From contig JAJRVG010000197.1 of the NCBI GenBank assembly GCA_021545595.1, positions 1-12,320 on the forward strand: a DNA stretch of 12,320 nt, written 5' to 3'. Shown piece after piece: positions 7,180 to 12,320 of this stretch. The notes beneath the pieces were generated by a model. It saw only the letters and a list, made by a program, of their open reading frames with translations. It had not been told where the DNA came from and made no database searches. Made by a program: the position numbers and the translations under genes. The DNA is from Zetaproteobacteria bacterium (GTDB taxonomy: Bacteria; Pseudomonadota; Zetaproteobacteria; Mariprofundales; Mariprofundaceae). Each line of letters starts with the position of its first letter. Position 1 is the first letter of the stretch.

Positions 7180-8720
7180 GCCTCAACCACCTCATAATCC
7201 ATTCGGCTGACTCGTAACACTTCATCAATTGAAGTTATTCCGGCTTTGACATGACGCACCCCATCTTGGCGAAGTGTGTACATCTGCTCTTTAGCTGCGA
7301 GCTTTCTTAGGGTCGGAAGTCCTTTGCCATCATGAATTGCCTGCCGCATCACATCAGAGACAAGAATCGATTCATAAACTCCAATCCGTCCATGATAACC
7401 GGTGTTCATACAGCGGTTGCAACCTACCGCATCGTAGACCTCATCACCCTCTTTTATGGCATCATTGGAGAGGCTCAGTGCCTTTATATCTGACCCATCA
7501 AGTTCCCTGCTCTTTTTACAATCAGGACAAAGATTTCTAACCAGTCGCTGTGCCTGAACCATGACCAGAGAAGAAGCAATCAGATAGGGCTCAATCCCCA
7601 TATCCTGCAGCCGAACAATGGCTGAGAGCGCATCATTGGTATGAAGTGTCGAGAATACCAGGTGGCCTGTAAGACTGGCCTGAACTGCAATTTCGGCAGT
7701 CTCCAGATCACGGATTTCACCCACCATCACCACATCTGGATCCTGCCTGAGAATAGAGCGAAGTCCTGCCGCAAATGTTACACCAATCTTTGGCTGTACC
7801 TGCATCTGACCAACCCCATCAAGCTGATATTCAATGGGGTCTTCAATAGTTAATACATTGCAGTTCTGTCGATCTATATTCATCAGCGCCGCATAAAGTG
7901 TTGTGGTTTTACCCGAACCTGTTGGGCCTGTCAGCAGTACAATGCCATGGGGTGATGAAATGGCTTTTTTCATCCCATTAAGTTCCGCATCACTCATACC
8001 CAACTCTTTCAAACTTAACACCCTGGAACCACGATCAAGCAGTCGCATCACTACCCGTTCACCGCATGCGGTCGGAAGAAGCGAAACGCGCACATCCACA
8101 TCTCGCCCTGCAATCCTCACCTGAAAACGACCATCCTGAGGCCGTTTTTTCTCGGCAATGTCCAAGGCTGCCATCACCTTGATGCGGCCGGTAATGGCGG
8201 ACTGAACTGCCTTGGGTGGTGACACAACAGTGTGTAAAACACCATCCACGCGGAAGCGGACAAGGACTTTGTTTTCAAAAGGCTCAATATGAATATCACT
8301 TGCCCGTTCTTTAAGAGCCTGGGTGATCAGCGTATTTACAAGTCGAATAACAGGCGCTTCATTTTCAGAATCAAGCAGATCGCTCAACTCCTCAATCTCT
8401 CTTCCAAGATCACCGACATCCTGCATATTCTCTAGCATCTGTTCTGCAGAAGCTGAGGCCATATCGAATACCCGGTTCAATTCCAGCATAATCGCGTCAC
8501 GAGGTACCAGAACCGGCTCAATTTCAACACCCGTTTCCCGGCGGACGTCATCCATCAGGCACCATGGCCATTCACCCTGATCCGGAACTGCAACTTGCTG
8601 CAAGCCCGATTCATTCATCTGAAGAGGCAGTAGGGGCCCCTTTCTCAATAGCGACAGCGAGAACCGAAGCGCAAGATCGCTGTCCACCTGATCACTGGCA
8701 ATTCGTGTCAGGCTCTGCAT
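7176..8720 (-). CDS. gspE: Type II secretion ATPase GspE
   Basis: GspE is the cytoplasmic hexameric ATPase that powers pseudopilus assembly. In its 514 residues all landmark motifs are intact. There is an N-terminal domain to about 120, then the N2E/PAS-like region with ASDIHIEPFE (140-149). The Walker A box is GPTGSGKT (265-272) and the Asp box TIEDPIEYQ (291-299). The Walker B box is DVVMVGEIRD (329-338) and the His box TGHLVFSTLHT (351-361). A zinc-binding tetracysteine domain is formed by CPDC (398-401) and CNRC (434-437). The tetracysteine domain favours a GspE/PilB-type ATPase, and the surrounding gsp genes settle GspE. The start ATG shares one base with the gspD stop (TGATG) and has GAAGGA just upstream. 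The N-terminus is moderately short compared with enzymes that carry a full N1E domain. Confidence 0.97.
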   Translation of the reverse strand: MQSLTRIASDQVDSDLALRFSLSLLRKGPLLPLQMNESGLQQVAVPDQGEWPWCLMDDVRRETGVEIEPVLVPRDAIMLELNRVFDMASASAEQMLENMQDVGDLGREIEELSDLLDSENEAPVIRLVNTLITQALKERASDIHIEPFENKVLVRFRVDGVLHTVVSPPKAVQSAITGRIKVMAALDIAEKKRPQDGRFQVRIAGRDVDVRVSLLPTACGERVVMRLLDRGSRVLSLKELGMSDAELNGMKKAISSPHGIVLLTGPTGSGKTTTLYAALMNIDRQNCNVLTIEDPIEYQLDGVGQMQVQPKIGVTFAAGLRSILRQDPDVVMVGEIRDLETAEIAVQASLTGHLVFSTLHTNDALSAIVRLQDMGIEPYLIASSLVMVQAQRLVRNLCPDCKKSRELDGSDIKALSLSNDAIKEGDEVYDAVGCNRCMNTGYHGRIGVYESILVSDVMRQAIHDGKGLPTLRKLAAKEQMYTLRQDGVRHVKAGITSIDEVLRVSRMDYEVVEA

Positions 8721-10717
8721 CAGTTTCCTTCAGCCTCTAAAGTCTGACTTTCCTTATTTCCCAAGGTTGGTGATTCAACAAGATTTGATGGAGCCATATC
8801 ATCCGGCAACATAGTTTTCTCTCTTGGAAAGAAGATGCTTCCCTGAACCGAACTGGATTCATAAAAAGATTTAATATCCAGGTACTTCTCCTGGGTAATG
8901 GTTTTCATATCCTGCTCGGATCGAATAATCCTTGGCCGGATAAATACCATCAGGTTTGTTTTTCGGCGCGAGTTCTCCGTGAATGTAAATGGCTCGCCAA
9001 GAACAGGGACGCTACCGATGCATGGAACTCTCTTCACCGTTGTGAATCCATCTTCCCGCATCAGACCACCGAGCACCAGTATCTGCCCATCCTGAGCCAG
9101 CGCTACAGTTCTCACCGAACGTTTGTTGGTAATCAGATCACTGGCTGCCCCGTCCAGTGTTGCATCACTGCTGATGCTGGATACCTCCTGATATATCTCA
9201 AGGCGAATGGTGTTTCCTTCAGAAATCTGGGGAGTAACCTTCAGGGTCAGGCCGATATCCTTTCGTTCAATGGTCTGAAATGGGTTGGCAGTTCCACCCT
9301 GCGTTGCATTCTGACCGGTCAGAAACGGTACATTCTGACCCACAACAAACTCTGCCTCCTCATTATCCATCGCAATCACGTTGGGGGTGGAGAGTACGTT
9401 GGCATCACCTTCAGTCTCAATCGCGTGCAGGACTGCAGCGAGGCTTACGCTCCCGTTGGCAAGCGAGCCTCTGAGAATACCGATTGTCAGCCCCTGTGGA
9501 AGGGAGCTGGCAATATTGCCCGCAAGGTTTGTTCCCGTACCACCACCTGTAATGGTCTGTGAAAGCCCGGTGAAGTTCTGTCCGCCCACAACGGTATTTC
9601 TACCCTGATTAAACTCACTGTTAACCAGCCATTCGACACCGAACTGTTCGCCACTGTTACCTGTCACTTCAACTATAAGAGCCTCCACAAGAACCTGTAA
9701 GCGACGAATATCCAGCTTGTCGACAATATGGTTGACCGCCTGCATATCACTCGGATCAGCGGTGATGAGAATCGCATTGGTTGCCGGGTCTGCAACCACC
9801 TTCACGTCACCGGAGAAGAGGGCTTTACCTCTGCCCCCGGATTTCTGCATACCTGCCTGCCCAAGCAGTTCACTCAAAACCTTGGCGACACCTTCAGCGC
9901 TGGCATGTTTCAGATAGCGAACCTGCAGCCTTCCATTATCCGCTTCCGGTTTCACATCCAGATTGACCACCATGCTTTCGATTTCCCTGATCACCTGCGC
10001 TGGAGCAACCACAATCATCATGTTTCCTGACTGGTATGAAATAGCCTTCACCTGGGTACCAATGCTCTTTCCCTGCGCTCCTGCATATAGACTGGTTATG
10101 GTCTTTGACAATTTATCTGCCGATGCATGTTTCAGTGTAAATATCTTCACGCCCACTGCATCTTTACGATCCACAATCCTGACAATCTGGAGAATCCGTT
10201 TTGCGTTGCTGCCACTATCAGTCAGCAGAAGCATGTTGCCTCTTGGATAAGCAACCAGATGGCTATTGGGAGAGATCAGGGGTTTAAGCAGAGACACAAG
10301 TTCCTGAGCGTTGGCATGTTTTAGCTTAATGACCTGGGAAACCAGCGCATCGTTCCCCTTTGATGAAGTTACAACTTCTGCTCCTTTCTGCTTTCCTTCA
10401 GCACGAGGAATGATCTTAATCACTGAACCGCTCTTCACAGCAGCAAACCCATTCACCTCAAGTACAGAAAGAAAAATATCATAGGCCTGATCCTCAGGAA
10501 CAGGTGCAGGAGAGATGATGGTTACCTTGCCCTTTACACGGTTATCAATCAGGAAGTTCTTGTCGGAGAAGCCCGCTACATATTCAATAAAGGCTCGTAT
10601 ATCGGCATTCTTAAAATTAAAGGCGATATCCTCAGCCGTTGCAGTCTGAACATTTACCATCAGCCCGATTAACAGAGCTGAAACCATCATCCTGATACGC
10701 ACACTCCTTCCCTTCAC
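8720..10717 (-). CDS. gspD: Type II secretion secretin GspD
   Basis: GspD is the outer-membrane secretin, which forms a multimeric channel. The 665-residue precursor has a signal peptide (cut near TATA/ED, residue 28-29) and then the N0 domain (about 30-104, beginning IAFNFKNADIRAFIEYVA). Domains N1 (128-187), N2 (190-255) and N3 (264-337) follow. Each of the three opens with a near-identical L-K-H-A-(N/S)-A element (132, 195 and 269), so the internal repetition is easy to see. The secretin core runs from about 341 to 600, with VLSTPNVIAMDNEEAEFVVG and the closing NLMVFIRPRII. The last 60 residues could act as an S-domain for a pilotin, but no pilotin gene is visible. The start is GTG 10717, with GGGGAG six bases upstream in the 23-bp gap after gspC. 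Confidence 0.97.
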   Translation of the reverse strand: MKGRSVRIRMMVSALLIGLMVNVQTATAEDIAFNFKNADIRAFIEYVAGFSDKNFLIDNRVKGKVTIISPAPVPEDQAYDIFLSVLEVNGFAAVKSGSVIKIIPRAEGKQKGAEVVTSSKGNDALVSQVIKLKHANAQELVSLLKPLISPNSHLVAYPRGNMLLLTDSGSNAKRILQIVRIVDRKDAVGVKIFTLKHASADKLSKTITSLYAGAQGKSIGTQVKAISYQSGNMMIVVAPAQVIREIESMVVNLDVKPEADNGRLQVRYLKHASAEGVAKVLSELLGQAGMQKSGGRGKALFSGDVKVVADPATNAILITADPSDMQAVNHIVDKLDIRRLQVLVEALIVEVTGNSGEQFGVEWLVNSEFNQGRNTVVGGQNFTGLSQTITGGGTGTNLAGNIASSLPQGLTIGILRGSLANGSVSLAAVLHAIETEGDANVLSTPNVIAMDNEEAEFVVGQNVPFLTGQNATQGGTANPFQTIERKDIGLTLKVTPQISEGNTIRLEIYQEVSSISSDATLDGAASDLITNKRSVRTVALAQDGQILVLGGLMREDGFTTVKRVPCIGSVPVLGEPFTFTENSRRKTNLMVFIRPRIIRSEQDMKTITQEKYLDIKSFYESSSVQGSIFFPREKTMLPDDMAPSNLVESPTLGNKESQTLEAEGN

Positions 10718-10740
10718 AAAACTCTCCCCGATATCACTTG

Positions 10741-11238
10741 TTATCTCAATTTTGCAGTCGCTTGAATATTCAGCGCTCTTGGCTGAGCCTTTTTCTTCTC
10801 CATGGTTATCCGCTCAAGCTTTCCTCGATGCTCAACTACAATGGTATCAGCGCTTACTTCTATCAGCTTCACACCGGGCTGAATCAGATCGCCCACTCTA
10901 TGCATTTGCTGCCTGTTTCCCGCACCAGAAATAATCGCAGCAGAATGTTTTCCGGAGACAATGGTTCCAGCCAGTTTTAATTTTAGCCGACTTGGAGTAA
11001 CAACCTTGGGCTTTGGAACCGCCCTGGCCTTCACACTGAATTTTCCGAACAGATCAGAGTTGGCAAGATTTTCAATATCCAATGCAGCCTCTTGCTGAGG
11101 CCCTGCAATTTTAGTTACAGCAACCGTGGAGGATTTCAATGGAGATACAGCAAGGAATATCATCCAGACGATAGCCATTACTAAACTTGCCTCCGCAAGC
11201 CTTGGTAACCACTTCATATATTCAGGTGCAAATACCAT
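10741..11238 (-). CDS. gspC: Type II secretion protein GspC, lacking a PDZ domain
   Basis: GspC is the bitopic inner-membrane protein that binds the N0 domain of GspD and joins the two membrane subcomplexes. This one is only 165 residues. It has a short N-terminus, a transmembrane helix at about 15-34 (AEASLVMAIVWMIFLAVS), a proline/lysine linker, and the homology region at about 60-147. The homology region contains DLFGKF, LKLAGTIVSG, SAAIISGAGNRQ and the MHRVGDLIQPGVKLIEVSADTIVVEHRGKLERI run. It stops about 18 residues later, where many GspC proteins carry a PDZ or coiled-coil domain used in substrate choice. The stop is clean and the next gene starts 23 bp on, so this looks like a naturally short form rather than a frameshift. 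It is the first gene of the operon. The GGAGGGAGGA purine stretch ends about 14 bases before the ATG, farther than usual. Confidence 0.93.
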   Translation of the reverse strand: MVFAPEYMKWLPRLAEASLVMAIVWMIFLAVSPLKSSTVAVTKIAGPQQEAALDIENLANSDLFGKFSVKARAVPKPKVVTPSRLKLKLAGTIVSGKHSAAIISGAGNRQQMHRVGDLIQPGVKLIEVSADTIVVEHRGKLERITMEKKKAQPRALNIQATAKLR

Positions 11239-11260
11239 GTTGGTCTTAAGAATCCTCCCT

Positions 11261-11275
11261 CCTCAACCTATGAGG
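11261..11275 (-). promoter_or_regulatory. Small hairpin next to the gspC ribosome-binding region
   Basis: On the minus strand CCTCA and TGAGG form a 5-bp stem around a 5-base loop. The 3' arm runs straight into the purine stretch GAGGAGGGAGGA that precedes gspC. If formed in the mRNA leader it could mask part of that stretch and tune translation of the first gene. The stem is short, so this is tentative. Confidence 0.25.
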
Positions 11276-11361
11276 AATATATCCGGATGGCAGAATAATT
11301 CCACTGCCACACCAATGCAGACAAAATGGATGGAAAGAGTAATTAGAATCAGATCGAAAAC

Positions 11362-11383
11362 ATATAGCATATATATGCTATAT
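11362..11383. repeat. Perfect 22-bp palindrome, possible operator
   Basis: The half-site is ATATAGCATAT followed directly by its exact reverse complement, with no spacer and no mismatch. It lies about 125 bp before gspC. Relative to the candidate -10 TCTAAT it would span roughly -27 to -48, where a dimeric regulator or activator could bind. The sequence is simple and AT-rich, so part of the symmetry is cheap, but the central GC pairs are also symmetric. No second copy was seen in the window. Confidence 0.5.
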
Positions 11384-11439
11384 AGATATTGAAAACGGAA
11401 GAGGCAATCATTCGACCATCTCCGGGTTCCGAGCAAGGG

Positions 11440-12320
11440 TCAGGCATGAGTTATTGAGTTGTTTCGGAACAACCTGGACTTGACCTCATCTATCTTTTGC
11501 CGAAATTGCATTTCCTTCATTGCTCGCTCCCTGACCTTCTTCACCTGCAAGCTTAATGCAGACGGGTCCCTGTGCATACGCCTGGCCAGTTCCACCAATG
11601 TATGTTGGCCTGTCTCTGACACCAGCCATGCAGCAACCCCTCGTGCCTCTGTAAAGTTTCTTTTCCTGCTGCGACTACACAAATCTGCAATATCAATCTC
11701 AAATTCCCTGGTTACCGATGCCAACAATTCATCCAGTGATACCTTTACTACCGCGTCCCCATCCGCCTGTGCCATCACGTGCTGTAAAAACCGGTCTTCA
11801 CCCAAAAGGCGTGGATCACCGCTGCCCCGATGAAATTCCGGTCGGTACTTTTCAGCCACCGCATCCATGACAAAGTCGGCATACTTATCTCGCGCCAAAC
11901 CAGCAGTATCGCCAAATTGCAATAGGACAACATCGCATGTCAGCCATGTAATATGCTCTTTCCCCATATATGCCCGGTGCCCGCTCCATTCATAATCAGC
12001 CGGAATTCCAACCAGACCTGCACGTACCGGATTTAAGTGAATATAGCGAACCAACTCCAGCAAGTAGCTATCTTTATCCACCAGCAACGCCTTATAACGA
12101 CCTTGAAACAAATGACCCATGCGCTTATGCCTGCTATTGATCCAACGGGTATAGCGGAAAGACAGGTTTTGCATTATTTTGGAGAGTGGAATATCCGACA
12201 CCTGTATCGCCAGATGGATATGGTTTCCCATCAGACAAAATGCATGCACGCGATGGCCGAACCGCTCCACGCCTTCCTGAATAAGAAAAAATATGCGGTA
12301 ACGATCCTCTGGTGAGAAGA
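11440..12320 (-). CDS. REP-associated tyrosine transposase (RAYT), 5' end outside window
   Basis: RAYTs are single-copy relatives of IS200/IS605 transposases that cut single-stranded DNA using an HUH motif and one catalytic tyrosine. The visible 293 codons run from the window edge, where the frame stays open and reads FSPEDRYRIFFLIQEG before the GTG at 12270, so the true start lies outside. The HUH motif is HIH in CLMGNHIHLAIQ (codons at 12222-12214). The likely nucleophile is the Tyr of ELVRYIHLNPVRAG (codon 12045-12043). GHLFQGRYKALLVDKDSYL lies between and is typical of the family. The C-terminal third, from about 11800 down to 11520, includes LLASVTREFEIDIADL and RGVAAWLV and resembles the DnaA-C-like helix-turn-helix found in some RAYTs. 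No REP palindrome array is seen nearby. The gene reads toward gspC and appears intact apart from the edge cut. Confidence 0.9.
   Translation of the reverse strand, partial: FSPEDRYRIFFLIQEGVERFGHRVHAFCLMGNHIHLAIQVSDIPLSKIMQNLSFRYTRWINSRHKRMGHLFQGRYKALLVDKDSYLLELVRYIHLNPVRAGLVGIPADYEWSGHRAYMGKEHITWLTCDVVLLQFGDTAGLARDKYADFVMDAVAEKYRPEFHRGSGDPRLLGEDRFLQHVMAQADGDAVVKVSLDELLASVTREFEIDIADLCSRSRKRNFTEARGVAAWLVSETGQHTLVELARRMHRDPSALSLQVKKVRERAMKEMQFRQKIDEVKSRLFRNNSITHA

Larger units (their letters stand above)
11239..11439 (-). promoter_or_regulatory. Control region upstream of the gsp operon
   Basis: This 201-bp stretch between the RAYT gene and gspC is the only long non-coding gap in the window and the natural place for the operon promoter. 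Read on the minus strand it contains a 22-bp AT-rich palindrome, then TCTAAT (11347-11342), a 5/6 match to a sigma-70 -10 box. The expected -35 position holds no good hexamer and instead overlaps the palindrome, which would suit an activator-dependent promoter. A second weak pair is TTGTCT with AATTAT, 18 bp apart, closer to gspC. I see no convincing terminator for the RAYT gene. The promoter call is inference from weak motifs. Confidence 0.35.

Noticed and set aside
11290..11325. Sigma-54 type promoter (TGGC ... GC) upstream of gspC
   Set aside because: The spacing between the GG and GC elements is wrong for a -24/-12 promoter in either register tried.
11126..11392. 88-codon open frame on the plus strand across the gspC control region
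   Set aside because: It runs antisense to the start of gspC and through the palindrome. It has no ribosome site or family features, so it is probably chance.
11420..11433. Bulged mini-hairpin (ctccgggttccgag) just after the RAYT gene as a REP element
   Set aside because: Stem is only about five pairs with a bulge, no GTAG/GGAG-type tetranucleotide is next to it, and no second copy is seen in the window.
1..12320. CRISPR arrays, tRNA or rRNA genes, tandem repeats
   Set aside because: Reading both strands showed no regularly spaced repeats, no tRNA-like cloverleaf ends and no rRNA signatures. Coding density is too high to leave room outside 11239-11439.

Overview
The window is almost entirely one type II secretion system (T2SS) gene cluster on the minus strand, read right to left in the order gspC-D-E-F-[exported membrane protein]-[YidD-like protein]-G-H-I-J-K-L-M. 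A rolling-circle-like RAYT transposase sits upstream, also on the minus strand, and an IS256-family insertion sequence sits immediately downstream. The diderm T2SS, the gene order and the protein features indicate a proteobacterium. By eye the base composition is a little under 50% GC. A gamma- or zetaproteobacterium would fit, but the sequence read alone does not settle the lineage.

Layout from right to left. 12320-11440: a RAYT (Y1/HUH transposase) whose 5' end lies outside the window. 11439-11239: a 201-bp intergenic stretch that must hold the operon's control region. It contains a perfect 22-bp AT-rich palindrome, a possible -10 element beside it, and a small hairpin over the purine-rich stretch before gspC. 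11238-5977: gspC, gspD, gspE and gspF, which give the inner-membrane connector, the secretin, the ATPase and the platform protein. 5977-4980: two genes that are not standard T2SS components. The first is a signal-peptide protein with a C-terminal membrane hairpin domain. The second is a YidD-like membrane protein insertion factor with its own transmembrane anchor. 4990-3090: pseudopilins GspG, H, I and J. 3084-261: GspK and the assembly-platform proteins GspL and GspM. 260-1: the terminal inverted repeat and 5' part of an IS256-family element, inserted about 24 bp after gspM.

The genes are packed very tightly. Most junctions are ATGA, GTGA, TTGA or TGATG overlaps, which points to one polycistronic message with translational coupling. 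The two extra genes share this coupling with gspF upstream and gspG downstream, so they are built into the operon rather than inserted later as a loose cassette. Together the products make a nearly complete secretion machine. GspD is the outer-membrane channel, GspC (here without a PDZ domain) links it to the inner membrane, GspE/F/L/M form the motor platform, and GspG-K form the pseudopilus. The prepilin peptidase (GspO/PilD), GspN and a pilotin are not in the window.

The most interesting points are the embedded YidD plus exported-protein pair, the short GspC, the palindrome in the control region, and the two transposition-related genes flanking the operon.
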